64,000 nucleotides of DNA from Chroococcidiopsis sp. TS-821 (GTDB taxonomy: Bacteria; Cyanobacteriota; Cyanobacteriia; Cyanobacteriales; Chroococcidiopsidaceae): contig NZ_MVDI01000004.1 in the NCBI RefSeq assembly GCF_002939305.1, forward strand, positions 222,444 through 286,443, given 5' to 3'. Shown in pieces: positions 9,532 through 19,090 of this stretch. Within the stretch, counting starts at the first letter, position 1; the number at the start of each line of letters is the position of its first letter. A program made the translations under genes and the position numbers. Below the pieces are notes generated by a model that saw only the letters and a list, made by a program, of their open reading frames with translations, was not told where the DNA came from and searched no databases.

Positions 9532-10440
9532 ATGGAAATAGCTATAAGTGTCATCATTTGCACCCACAATCCTAATTTGTACTATCTTGATAAAGTATTA
9601 ATGGCGCTAAAGTCTCAAACACTGGTGCTTGAGCAATGGGAGCTACTATTAGTTGATAATGCCAATAGACAGTTACTTTCTAAAGAAATTGACCTTACTT
9701 GGCATCCTCAAGCTCGTCACATTCGGGAAGAAGAATTAGGACTTACCCCAGCACGACTACGTGGAATTAAGGAAGCTCGTGGTCATCTACTAGTTTTTGT
9801 TGATGACGATAATGTTTTAGAGCAAAACTATCTAGAAGTAGCATTGCAGATTAGTAAAAATTGGTCTAATTTGGGTGCTTGGGGGGGAATTATCCAACCT
9901 GAATTCGAGCAACAACCTCCTGAATGGACGAAGCCTTATTGGATTCACTTGGCTATTAGAGACTTCGATCGAGATAAGTGGTCTAACCTAGCATATCAAA
10001 ATGAAACGACTCCTTGTGGAGCAGGAATGTGCGTTCGCAAGGTTGTAGCAGAAAAGTATGCTGAATTATTACACAACGATTCGAGGCGATCGCAGCTCGA
10101 TCGTCGGGGTAAGCAACTTATTAGCTGCGGAGATACGGATCTCGCTTTAACCTCTTGTGATATTGGTCTTGGCACAGGAAATTTCACTGCCTTAAAGTTA
10201 ACTCACTTAATACCATCAAACAGACTGCAAGAGGACTATCTCGTGAAATTGCTAGAAGGTATAGGGTATTCCGTAATTATATTAGATTTTCTCAGAGGTA
10301 AAGTTCCTACACCTTTATCGTGGAAACGCAAATTATTCGCGCAACTTCAGCTATGGCAAATGTCTCAAAAAGATAGATTGCTTATTCAAGCCTTTCAAAA
10401 AGGAGAAAGTCGGGCACTCAAAGAAGTTTTAAATACTTAA
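9532..10440 (+). CDS. Family 2 glycosyltransferase
   Basis: A GT-A fold enzyme of 302 residues. The opening ISVIICTHNPNLYYLDKVL is the donor-binding strand and FVDDDN (about 89-94) is the metal-binding motif. LGLTPARLRGIKEA between them is typical of GT2 enzymes of the hyaluronan-synthase-like type without membrane helices. The middle part contains GAGMCVRK and CGDTDLALT, the usual acceptor and ED-like region. It should add one sugar in assembly of the extracellular glycan; the donor is unknown. Confidence 0.88.
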   Translation: MEIAISVIICTHNPNLYYLDKVLMALKSQTLVLEQWELLLVDNANRQLLSKEIDLTWHPQARHIREEELGLTPARLRGIKEARGHLLVFVDDDNVLEQNYLEVALQISKNWSNLGAWGGIIQPEFEQQPPEWTKPYWIHLAIRDFDRDKWSNLAYQNETTPCGAGMCVRKVVAEKYAELLHNDSRRSQLDRRGKQLISCGDTDLALTSCDIGLGTGNFTALKLTHLIPSNRLQEDYLVKLLEGIGYSVIILDFLRGKVPTPLSWKRKLFAQLQLWQMSQKDRLLIQAFQKGESRALKEVLNT

Positions 10441-10490
10441 ATTATAGATAAAAAGTCAAGATTTTAGCTTATTTTGTCGTAATAATATTT

Positions 10491-11543
10491 ATGCCGAAGA
10501 ATACTGCTTCTACTCTTAAAGAACTTCCACCTCCACCACCAGGAAAATCAGGATGGCCTTGGACAGAAGAAATACAATCACTGCCAAAAAATACGTTAGC
10601 TCATACTAATTTACCTTTAATTAGTATTGTGACACCAAGCTATAACTACGGACATTTTATTGAAGAAACAATTCGCTCAGTCTTACTCCAAGGTTATCCT
10701 AACCTAGAATATATTATTATTGATGGTGGATCTACAGATAATACTATTGAAATTATTCGGAAATATGAGAATTATCTAACTTATTGGGTAAGCGAACCTG
10801 ATAATGGTCAAACAGATGCTATTAATAAAGGATATCGATATTGCCACGGACAAATATTTACTTGGTTGAATGCAGACGATGCATATTTGAGTCCATATTG
10901 TTTACAAGAAGTCAGCCAACTGTACAATCAAGGTTATAACTTCATTGTTGGCGAATGTATTTATGAAAACTTAACTCAAAACCAAGTTAATATTGACGGT
11001 TTTAAAGGTAAGTCTACTCCCACTAATTTTAATCAATACTTAAAGTTTTGGTTAGGTAATTTTTTACCGCAACCCTCTGTTTTTTTATCTAAAAACTTTG
11101 CAGATAAGGGTTTCCCCCTAGATTTGAGTTTGTACTTTGTCATGGACTACCAATTCTTTTTAAGAGTTTTGAGTCAGAAACCAAAGACAATTTGGGTAGA
11201 TCAAAAGTGGGTTAAAGCAAGCTTGCATGGCGATAATAAAACAATGCTTCCTCCTCACCAGAAAAAAGCTGAACTATTAGAATTCAGTAAAGTAGCAATA
11301 GCAGAGTCGAGTCGACTTCCTTGGATGGCTCGCCAAATAATTCAGATTGATATAAAAGATTATTTAATGCTCAGAGAGTTATTAGATCGAGACCCATCTC
11401 CAAATTTTCAGCAAGTAGTTACATTACTACAAAATAGACCTACATTATTACGATGGATTCTGGTTTGGAAAATTTTACTTAAATCTCTTGTTGGTTCGGT
11501 AGCTTATTCAAAAATTAAATCGCTTGCTCAAACAGGTAAATAG
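10491..11543 (+). CDS. Family 2 glycosyltransferase (WcaA-like)
   Basis: A 350-residue GT-A enzyme with a Pro-rich lead (ELPPPPPGKSGWPW). ISIVTPSYNYGHFIEETIRS and IIIDGGSTDNT form the donor site and NADD (about 127-130) the metal site. SEPDNGQTDAINKG is the segment seen in many cell-wall GT2 enzymes that act on dTDP- or UDP-sugars. It lies in the run of transferase genes with a ~50-base spacing on each side. Substrate not determinable. Confidence 0.88.
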   Translation: MPKNTASTLKELPPPPPGKSGWPWTEEIQSLPKNTLAHTNLPLISIVTPSYNYGHFIEETIRSVLLQGYPNLEYIIIDGGSTDNTIEIIRKYENYLTYWVSEPDNGQTDAINKGYRYCHGQIFTWLNADDAYLSPYCLQEVSQLYNQGYNFIVGECIYENLTQNQVNIDGFKGKSTPTNFNQYLKFWLGNFLPQPSVFLSKNFADKGFPLDLSLYFVMDYQFFLRVLSQKPKTIWVDQKWVKASLHGDNKTMLPPHQKKAELLEFSKVAIAESSRLPWMARQIIQIDIKDYLMLRELLDRDPSPNFQQVVTLLQNRPTLLRWILVWKILLKSLVGSVAYSKIKSLAQTGK

Positions 11544-11593
11544 GAATCGAACCAACCAATTAAGATATTTTAATTAACTTAAAAGCTATTTTT

Positions 11594-12772
11594 ATGAAAA
11601 TTCTTTTTTGTAGTCAATGTAATTTAACTCGTTCTCTTGGTGGTGCTAAAGTTCTTGTGGAGCTAAGCGAAGAACTCAGTAAACTCGGTTGGGAATGTAA
11701 AGCAATTAGTCCATTGGATGTCAGTTCAGTCTCAGGCAAACAATTAACTTGGACTGCAAGACTGAAGCAGTATCCTGAATTTCTGCGGCAATATTTACAA
11801 GCACACGCTACGGAGTATGATGTTATAGACTACGATCACGAGTATCTGCCTTATCCTAGAAGTGAATTTTCTAGCCAAACTCTCTTCGTTGCTAGGTCAG
11901 TATTACTATTACATCACTTTGGGAAAATTCAAATACCTGAAGAGAGAACTTGGAAATCTAAACTACGCTCTTTTATCAAGAAAAAAGACAATAGCTATTT
12001 TGATAAAAGAATAAAAGCGGCACACACAACAATGTGCGAAGCTGATATTATCAATGTATCAAACAACCAAGACTATGATGAGCTAGTTCAAGCAGGTATC
12101 GCAAAAGAAAAAATTTATATACTCCCCTTTGGAATCAGCAGTAGTCGTAGGCAACTATTCGATGAAATATCTAGTTTTCCTCCCACAACTCCAACAGTAG
12201 CTTTTGTTGGTACATTTGATCCTCGCAAAGGTTCAGTTGAATTTCCAGAAATTGTTAAAGCAATTTGTACTCAGATACCTCAAGTCAAATTTCGCTTATT
12301 AGGAACTGCTGGATTGTATCAAACAAAAGCCGAAGTCTTGTCACAATTTCCTGCACACCTAAGAAATAAGCTCGAAATTATTCCTCATTTTTCCCCAGAA
12401 ACCTTACCTAATCTTTTAGCCCCTTGTTCTGTTGGAATATTTCCCTCTTATGTTGAGGGGTTTCCCTTTGGCGTTCTAGAAATGCTAGCAGCATCTATTC
12501 CTGTAATTGCATATAACTCACCTGGTGCACCTATGATGCTACCGTCTGAATATTTAGTTCCACGTGGGGATAGTAAAAGTATGAGTGAGAAGGTCATTCA
12601 TTTATTGTCGGATAGAGACAAGCTAATCAGTGCGCGAATTTGGGCTAAGCAACACTCTCAGCAGTTTAGTTGGCAAAAAGTTGCAGACCAAACTAGTCAA
12701 ATTTATCTTGAGCAGTGGCATAAAAAGCAAGTTACAGGTGGCAACTGTACTCTCTTACCCATGAGTTCGTAA
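11594..12772 (+). CDS. Family 4 glycosyltransferase
   Basis: A GT-B fold retaining transferase of 392 residues. The N-terminal domain starts MKILFCSQCNLTRSLGGAKVL, a glycine-rich acceptor loop. The C-terminal half has TPTVAFVGTFDPRKG and the donor-binding FPSYVEGFPFGVLEMLAA with the E-x7-E pair. It closes the first half of the locus; a gap of about 400 bases follows before the next gene, so it may end a transcription unit. Confidence 0.87.
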   Translation: MKILFCSQCNLTRSLGGAKVLVELSEELSKLGWECKAISPLDVSSVSGKQLTWTARLKQYPEFLRQYLQAHATEYDVIDYDHEYLPYPRSEFSSQTLFVARSVLLLHHFGKIQIPEERTWKSKLRSFIKKKDNSYFDKRIKAAHTTMCEADIINVSNNQDYDELVQAGIAKEKIYILPFGISSSRRQLFDEISSFPPTTPTVAFVGTFDPRKGSVEFPEIVKAICTQIPQVKFRLLGTAGLYQTKAEVLSQFPAHLRNKLEIIPHFSPETLPNLLAPCSVGIFPSYVEGFPFGVLEMLAASIPVIAYNSPGAPMMLPSEYLVPRGDSKSMSEKVIHLLSDRDKLISARIWAKQHSQQFSWQKVADQTSQIYLEQWHKKQVTGGNCTLLPMSS

Positions 12773-13176
12773 GATTTAAATAATACTCTTAAACTTGTTT
12801 TACTGATTAATTTACTTAACTATAACTAATCAAAAGGCGAGTGGTTATATGCAATTGCTATAGCATTGGAAGCTCGACAATAATATAGCGTCGCCAGTAG
12901 TTTCTCAAAACTATACCAATTTATAGATTTGTTGATAAAATTTAGCAATTGTTAGCAGGAGTCTTTGAGCGATCGCCTTTCATTAACTTATGCATCGCAT
13001 TAGCTAAAAATGACTTTTTCATAACTTATATACGATCTTTTGGGGAATGAGAAGAATTGTATTTTTTTTGTTTATAAGCTAATTTTATACAAGATAAAAA
13101 TAATAAGATCCTTTATCCACCTCCTGAGAAGTAGGCAACAAAAAACTAAAGTAAACACGATTAACCGCTGAGCAGC
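12773..13176. other. Intergenic gap dividing the polysaccharide locus
   Basis: About 400 bases, AT-rich, with no open frame worth calling. A GAGCGATCGCC (HIP1) site lies near 12969. The run of A and T before 13177 may hold the promoter of the second block of glycosyltransferases. No clear terminator hairpin was found. Confidence 0.4.
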
Positions 13177-14382
13177 ATGAAAATTGCTTTCATTACCGGC
13201 TGTCTAGAACCTGGTAGGGATGGAGTTGGTGACTACACGCGTTTATTAGCAGAGGAATGCATGCGGCAAAAGCATCAGTGCTGTCTAATTGCATTGAGCG
13301 ATCGCTATTTACAACAACTCAATACAAATTCTCAGGAAACGGCTGAGTTTATGCTACGCTTACCTGCAAACATGCCTTGGGAAAACCGCGCTAAATACGC
13401 TCAACAGTTTTTAGCTAAATTCAATCCTGATTGGGTAAGTTTACAATTTGTACCGTACGGCTATCAAGACAAAGGAATTGTTGCAGAGTTCAGTCGTTGG
13501 CTACGTCTTATAGTGCAAGGGCGTAAGTTGCACGTCATGTTCCATGAATTATGGATAGGGGAAAACGTTGGCGCACCATTAAAAGAGAAGTTAGTCGGCA
13601 AAATTCAACGTTTTTTTATTTCTCGTGTAATAAAGAATCTTCAACCAGCAGTTATTCACACAAGTAATCCAGCCTACGTAATAATGTTGCAGCAGCTTGG
13701 AGTTTCAGCAAAATGTTTACCGCTGTTTAGCAATATTCCAATTTCAGCAAGGAACGCTGATGACTGGCTTTTGCCACAATTACGCGGTCTAGGATTAAAA
13801 ATTTATCCAGGAAATCGAGATCAATTTTGGTTATTTGGGCTTTTTGGTACCATACATCCAGTGTGGTCAGCAGAACCATTATTTACTTACTTAAATCAAG
13901 CAGCAGTCCAACACGATCGCCAGATTATTATTCTCTCAATTGGACGATTAGGTTATGGCGAAATGCTTTGGAAACAAATATCTCAAAAGTATTGTCATCA
14001 GTTTAGCTTCTTACAATTAAATGAGCAACCACCTAGCAAAATATCAGAATTCCTTAACTCGATTGACTTTGGAATTTCTACTTCACCATATCTACTAGTT
14101 GGTAAAAGTGGTACGACTACTGCCATGCTAGAACACGGAATACCAGTGATCGTGAATCGCGATGATTTTAAACTATCATCAAATTTTGCAATTCATTATG
14201 AAGATCCACTTTTATACAGGATGGACGCTAATTTACCTAACGTCTTGATGAATCAGCTTAAGCGAAAAGCACCTTGTTTAAGATTGCGAGATATTACAAA
14301 TAACTTTATCAGTGATTTAACTAGGATGAATGATTTGAAACCAGACGATTTGCCAAATTTAGTAACCAGTTTAACTACATGA
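13177..14382 (+). CDS. Putative GT-B glycosyltransferase
   Basis: A 401-residue protein beginning MKIAFITGCLEPGRDGVGDYTRLLAEE, an N-terminal Rossmann domain with a glycine-rich acceptor loop. The C-terminal half is less typical. In place of an E-x7-E motif it reads DFGISTSPYLLVGKSGTTTAMLEHGIPVIV, where K-S-G-T and E-H-G may bind the nucleotide diphosphate. It starts the second block and overlaps the next gene by four bases (ATGA), so the two are translationally coupled. The donor family is uncertain. Confidence 0.75.
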   Translation: MKIAFITGCLEPGRDGVGDYTRLLAEECMRQKHQCCLIALSDRYLQQLNTNSQETAEFMLRLPANMPWENRAKYAQQFLAKFNPDWVSLQFVPYGYQDKGIVAEFSRWLRLIVQGRKLHVMFHELWIGENVGAPLKEKLVGKIQRFFISRVIKNLQPAVIHTSNPAYVIMLQQLGVSAKCLPLFSNIPISARNADDWLLPQLRGLGLKIYPGNRDQFWLFGLFGTIHPVWSAEPLFTYLNQAAVQHDRQIIILSIGRLGYGEMLWKQISQKYCHQFSFLQLNEQPPSKISEFLNSIDFGISTSPYLLVGKSGTTTAMLEHGIPVIVNRDDFKLSSNFAIHYEDPLLYRMDANLPNVLMNQLKRKAPCLRLRDITNNFISDLTRMNDLKPDDLPNLVTSLTT

Positions 14383-15398
14383 AAATTTTGTTGGCATCTC
14401 ATGTATTTTACCCAAGTATAGGGGGAATTGAAACGGTTTCCTCAATGCTTGCTCATGAGTTTGTAGAACTAGGACATGAAGTAAAATTAGTGACGCAAAC
14501 TCCAGCGAGCGCCGAAAGTAACAAAAAATTTTCTTTTGAAATCATCCGCAAACCAAAACCACACCAACTTATTCAACTACTGAGATGGTGTGATGTTTTT
14601 TTCCAAAATAATATTAGCCTCCAAACCTGGTGGGCTACCCTCTTTGTTCGCAAACCCTGGTTTGTAACCCATCAAACTTGGATTAGGCGTGTTAATGGTA
14701 GTGTGGGTTGGCAAGATCGCGTTAAGTGCTTTCTGCTCGAGTTCGCTACTTGTATATCAATTAGCCAAAGTATTGCCAAGCACTTAAAAACACCGTCTAT
14801 TGTTATCGGTAATCCATATCAGGATGACTTATTTTATGAACTACCAGAAGTAAGTCGCGATCGCGAACTTGTTTTTCTCGGTCGTTTAGTTTCTGACAAA
14901 GGCGTCGATTTACTAATTACTGCGTTAGGTAACTTAAAGAAAGAGTATAGCTTAACTCCTCGTTTAACTATCATTGGTGCAGGTCCAGAAGAAAACTTAT
15001 TACGTAATTTAGCTGCAACATTAGAGGTATCTAGCCAAGTTAACTTTGTTGGGACTAAAACTGGTACAGAGTTAGTAAAGCTTTTAAACTCTCACAAAAT
15101 TATGGTAGTACCTTCACGATGGAGTGAACCATTCGGTGTTGTAGCGTTAGAGGGAATTGCTTGTGGATGTGTGGTTGTTGGTTCAGAAGGAGGAGGCTTA
15201 AAAGATGCAATTGGTCCTTGTGGGATAACATTTCCTAATGGTGACGTGAAAGCCCTCACTCAAATACTCGCTAAATTATTAACTGATCGCCAGGCGTTAG
15301 CCGTTTATAGATCTCACTCTCATACACATTTATCGCAATTTAAAAAACAGTCTGTAGCCCAAGCATACCTAAAACTATTTGAGGGTGCTATTAAGTGA
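14379..15398 (+). CDS. Family 4 glycosyltransferase
   Basis: A 339-residue GT-B enzyme. MKILLASHVFYPSIGGIETVSSML is a classic GT4 acceptor-loop opening. LVFLGRLVSDKGVDLLI begins the donor domain, and VPSRWSEPFGVVALEG carries the E-x7-E pair that contacts the sugar nucleotide. It is coupled to both neighbours by four-base overlaps (ATGA upstream, GTGA downstream), so three transferases are made from one message in fixed proportion. Confidence 0.9.
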   Translation: MKILLASHVFYPSIGGIETVSSMLAHEFVELGHEVKLVTQTPASAESNKKFSFEIIRKPKPHQLIQLLRWCDVFFQNNISLQTWWATLFVRKPWFVTHQTWIRRVNGSVGWQDRVKCFLLEFATCISISQSIAKHLKTPSIVIGNPYQDDLFYELPEVSRDRELVFLGRLVSDKGVDLLITALGNLKKEYSLTPRLTIIGAGPEENLLRNLAATLEVSSQVNFVGTKTGTELVKLLNSHKIMVVPSRWSEPFGVVALEGIACGCVVVGSEGGGLKDAIGPCGITFPNGDVKALTQILAKLLTDRQALAVYRSHSHTHLSQFKKQSVAQAYLKLFEGAIK

Positions 15399-16624
15399 TA
15401 TTTGTAAGCCATCCAACAGGAAATACAAATGTTAGATCGGTACTAACAGCTTTAGAACAAGCAGAAATGTTAAGCTGTTTTCAAACAACAGTAGCCGCAC
15501 AAACGTCCGATTGGTATCTACATTTGCTACCAAAGAAATTATGCAGCGAGCTACTAAGACGTAGTTACGATGTTCCCAAATCAAAAATAGTTACACGACC
15601 TTATAGAGAGTTAATTCGCCTTGGAGCGTCAAAATTACAAATTAATTTTTTTACACAACACGAGATAGGTTGGGCATCAATTGATTCAGTTTATCGCAGT
15701 TTAGATAGCTATGTTGCTAGGAGACTTTCTATTCGTCACAGTCAAAGTCGTCTCTCTGCTGTTTATTGCTACGAAGATGCTGCACTGCAAACTTTTAAAG
15801 CAGCCAAAACTTTAGGCTTGAAATGTTTTTACGACCTACCCATAGGTTATTGGCGCACGGGTCATATGATTCAACAAGAAGAAGCCAAGTTAAACCCAGA
15901 ATGGGCATCAACGCTACAAGCAAATTTTGATAGTCCAGAGAAACTAGCTCGTAAAGATATTGAGCTACAACTATCAGACGTTATTTTTGTTGCTAGTAGT
16001 TTTACTAAACAAACATTACAGTTAGCTTTTAACTTAAAAGCGCCTATAATTTGTATTCCTTATGGAGCACCGCCAGTTAAGAGTATAGAAATGTCCAAAC
16101 CAAGCTCGCAAAAGCTACGCGTTTTATTTGTAGGTAGTCTTAGTCAGCGTAAGGGTATTTCTTACTTACTTGATGCAGTAAACTTACTGGGGTCTCGAAT
16201 AGAGTTGACATTGATCGGTAGAACGACAGGTTATTGCCCTCCTCTAGAAAAAGCCTTAAAAACTCATCACTGGATTCCATCGTTACCACACTACAAGATC
16301 TTAGAGGAAATGCAGCGTCATGATGTGTTCGTATTTCCTTCATTGTTTGAAGGCTTCGGTTTAGTGATATTAGAAGCTATGTCACAAGGATTACCTGTAA
16401 TTACAACACCACACACTGCAGGACCTGATGTCATCACAGATGCTAAGGATGGGTTTATTGTACCAATTCGCTCAGCAGAAGCGATCGCCGCAAAATTAGA
16501 TTTACTCGCCTCTGATAGAACATTACTCTTAGAAATGAGCCAAGCAGCTCAACAGAAAGCATCTCAATTTTCTTGGAAGAAGTATGGAGAGTCTTTAGTA
16601 GAAACTATTAATACTTGTTTGTAA
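15395..16624 (+). CDS. Family 4 glycosyltransferase
   Basis: A 409-residue GT-B enzyme starting at a GTG that overlaps the stop of the previous gene (GTGA). The N-terminal domain includes CFYDLPIGYWRTG, a motif seen in a subset of cyanobacterial GT4 proteins. The donor domain has LRVLFVGSLSQRKGISYLL and FPSLFEGFGLVILEAMSQG with the E-x7-E pair. The membrane protein downstream starts about 20 bases after its stop. Confidence 0.88.
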   Translation: MIFVSHPTGNTNVRSVLTALEQAEMLSCFQTTVAAQTSDWYLHLLPKKLCSELLRRSYDVPKSKIVTRPYRELIRLGASKLQINFFTQHEIGWASIDSVYRSLDSYVARRLSIRHSQSRLSAVYCYEDAALQTFKAAKTLGLKCFYDLPIGYWRTGHMIQQEEAKLNPEWASTLQANFDSPEKLARKDIELQLSDVIFVASSFTKQTLQLAFNLKAPIICIPYGAPPVKSIEMSKPSSQKLRVLFVGSLSQRKGISYLLDAVNLLGSRIELTLIGRTTGYCPPLEKALKTHHWIPSLPHYKILEEMQRHDVFVFPSLFEGFGLVILEAMSQGLPVITTPHTAGPDVITDAKDGFIVPIRSAEAIAAKLDLLASDRTLLLEMSQAAQQKASQFSWKKYGESLVETINTCL

Positions 16625-16644
16625 ATACCATTACAGTAATCAAA

Positions 16645-17979
16645 ATGGCTAGCAGTGTTAATTTTTATCCCAAAATCAATTCAGACACTAAAAGCATTCA
16701 AATTTTAGTTTGGTTGTATTTTTGGTTACTTATATTTGAAGGCGCTTTAAGAAAGTGGATAGTCCCTCAATTGTCTACACCTTTACTAATCATTAGAGAT
16801 CCAGTTCTGATAGGAGTTTATTTTCTTGCGCTCCGACAAGGGCTTTTCAAAAAAAATATTTTTATAAAAATTATTATTTTTATTGCTTTTATTACATTTT
16901 TAGGAGGGTTACTTACAGTTATAACTTCCGGTAGCAATTTATTTGCAACTCTCTATGGAGTCAGGACAAATTTTCTTCACTTACCATTAATCTTTTTAAT
17001 GGCTAAAGTCTTTAACAAAGACGACTCACTTAAAATTGGTAAATGGATATTACTATTATCTCTGCCAATGGCAGTGTTAATGGTTTTTCAATTCAACGCC
17101 CCACCAGATGCTTTTATTAATAGAACTGCTGGAATGGGAGAAGGACAGCAACTGAGCTCAGCAATGGGAAGAATTCGCCCTCCAGGCACTTTCTCTTTTA
17201 TTACTGGAGTTGCTCAATATTTTGCGCTTGTTGCCGCTTTTCTTTTCTATGGATTATTTGAAAGAAAAGTATATTCTAATTTATTACTTACTCTTGCTGG
17301 ATTTGGCTTAGTTATTGGCTTAGCTGTGTCAGGTAGTCGCATAGCAGTTGCAGCAGTAGGAGTTGTGCTTTTATTTTTATTAGCTATTTTAATAATTAAG
17401 CCTCGCTTAGCTGCAAAATCCTACCAGTTTTTCCTCATAGCTGGTGTAATAGCTGTTAGTTTAAACTTTATTCCTATTTTCAGTGAAGGTATTGAAGTTC
17501 TAAGTTCAAGAGCTGAAATAGCTGGAGCACATGAGGCTAAAACTGGTGGTTTTATGGCTAGGTTTTTGAGGAGCTTCTTAAAACCATTTGAAAATATTGA
17601 ACAAATTCCCTTACTCGGACACGGGCTAGGTATGGGAACAAATGTAGGAGCAGTTTTATCAACTGGAAAATTACAGTTTCTCTTAGCAGAAGGAGAATGG
17701 GAAAGGATAGTTCTTGAAAGTGGATTATTTTTAGGTTTACTGTATATTATGTTAAGGATATTAATTGCTTTTTGGCTTGGTAAAGTTTGTATTGAAAGTG
17801 TCTATACTAATAACAATATTTTACCCTTACTGATTTTTGGAAGCTGCATCATTGATATTTTAATAGGACAATTTGGAACGCCATCAACCTTAGGTTTTGC
17901 TGTATTCGGAGGCGGTTTGTGTTTAGCAGCTTGTCGCGATCCTTTGTCAAAAAGAATGGCGAAAGAATCTAAAAACTAA
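16645..17979 (+). CDS. O-antigen polymerase/ligase-like membrane protein (Wzy_C type)
   Basis: A polytopic membrane protein of about 444 residues with ten or more hydrophobic segments. RPPGTFSFITGVAQYFALV and, after a long external loop, IPLLGHGLGMGTNVG match the O-antigen ligase/polymerase superfamily, whose large periplasmic loop joins lipid-linked glycans. It could polymerise repeat units (Wzy) or attach them to an acceptor (WaaL). An upstream in-frame TTG at 16615 would overlap the preceding gene; the ATG at 16645 (MASSVNFYP) is preferred. It is AT-rich like the rest of the locus. Its partner flippase Wzx is not seen in the window. Confidence 0.8.
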   Translation: MASSVNFYPKINSDTKSIQILVWLYFWLLIFEGALRKWIVPQLSTPLLIIRDPVLIGVYFLALRQGLFKKNIFIKIIIFIAFITFLGGLLTVITSGSNLFATLYGVRTNFLHLPLIFLMAKVFNKDDSLKIGKWILLLSLPMAVLMVFQFNAPPDAFINRTAGMGEGQQLSSAMGRIRPPGTFSFITGVAQYFALVAAFLFYGLFERKVYSNLLLTLAGFGLVIGLAVSGSRIAVAAVGVVLLFLLAILIIKPRLAAKSYQFFLIAGVIAVSLNFIPIFSEGIEVLSSRAEIAGAHEAKTGGFMARFLRSFLKPFENIEQIPLLGHGLGMGTNVGAVLSTGKLQFLLAEGEWERIVLESGLFLGLLYIMLRILIAFWLGKVCIESVYTNNNILPLLIFGSCIIDILIGQFGTPSTLGFAVFGGGLCLAACRDPLSKRMAKESKN

Positions 17980-17980
17980 A

Positions 17981-19090
17981 ATGAAAATTTTATTAATTGG
18001 TAACTATTTACCCGATTGTCAAGAAAGTATGCAGCGGTTTGCAGATATGTTGCATACTGGTTTGATCCAACTAAATTATGAAGTACGCCTGCTTAAACCA
18101 CAGCCTTTTTTTGGGAAACTAAAAGTATCTAATCAAGGATTAAGTAAATGGTTGGGCTATGTAGATAAGTTTGTGTTGTTTCCTCAAACAATACAGCAAG
18201 CAATAACGTGGGCAGATATTGTCCACATCTGCGATCACTCCAATTCAATTTATACGAAGTACTTACAGCGCGTACCACACGTAGTAACTTGTCATGACTT
18301 ATTAGCAGTTCGCTCTGCGCTTGGTGAAATTAAAGAAAACCCCACAAAGTGGAGTGGTAGGAAATTACAGCAGATGATTCTAAGAGGACTTGAGCGATCG
18401 CAGCGGATAGTTTGCGTTTCTCAACAAACAAAAAAAGATTTGTTACGTATAACTTCTATTGAGCCGAGTACTATTTCTGTGATCTACGATGGTCTAAACT
18501 ATCCATACGCCCCTGTACCCAAGGTCGAGATGTTTGCGCGTTGTCAGGCGCTGGGTATTGATATCAATTTCCCATTTTTGTTGCATGTTGGCGGAAACCA
18601 TTGGTATAAAAACCGCTTAGGTGTTTTAGCAGTATTTCACCATCTCAAGCAACATAACTCAAATATATTTTTAGTTATGGTTGGCAAGCCCTTTACTTGG
18701 GAAATGCAGCAATTTATTCAAGAGCGAGGTTTAGAAACTCACGTCAAAGAATTAGTGGCAATAGAAAATAACGACTTACGAGCACTATATTCGGCGGCGA
18801 CAGCTTTACTATTTCCTTCACTACAAGAGGGTTTTGGTTGGCCAATAGCTGAAGCGCAAGCATGTGGTTGTCCTGTAATCACCTCGAATCGTCCACCAAT
18901 GACAGAAGTCGCTGGTAATGCAGCAATTTATATTGATCCAGAAAATCCCAAAGCAGCAGCTCAGGAGATAGCTCAACACCTACCAACTATATCAAAACTC
19001 AAGCAAGCCGGATTCGTTAATGTACAACGATTTGCACCACAAAAAATGCTTGAGTCTTACATTGATGTTTATCAGGAGATTTGCAAGTGA
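17981..19090 (+). CDS. Family 4 glycosyltransferase (WbaZ/mannosyltransferase-like)
   Basis: A 369-residue GT-B enzyme that begins one base after the previous stop. PHVVTCHDLLAVRSALG and RIVCVSQQTKKDLLR are typical of WbaZ- and mannosyltransferase-type GT4 enzymes. LLHVGGNHWYKNRLGVL opens the donor domain and FPSLQEGFGWPIAEAQACG gives the E-x7-E motif. Mannose or a related sugar as donor is a guess from family resemblance only. Its stop overlaps the start of the next gene. Confidence 0.88.
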   Translation: MKILLIGNYLPDCQESMQRFADMLHTGLIQLNYEVRLLKPQPFFGKLKVSNQGLSKWLGYVDKFVLFPQTIQQAITWADIVHICDHSNSIYTKYLQRVPHVVTCHDLLAVRSALGEIKENPTKWSGRKLQQMILRGLERSQRIVCVSQQTKKDLLRITSIEPSTISVIYDGLNYPYAPVPKVEMFARCQALGIDINFPFLLHVGGNHWYKNRLGVLAVFHHLKQHNSNIFLVMVGKPFTWEMQQFIQERGLETHVKELVAIENNDLRALYSAATALLFPSLQEGFGWPIAEAQACGCPVITSNRPPMTEVAGNAAIYIDPENPKAAAQEIAQHLPTISKLKQAGFVNVQRFAPQKMLESYIDVYQEICK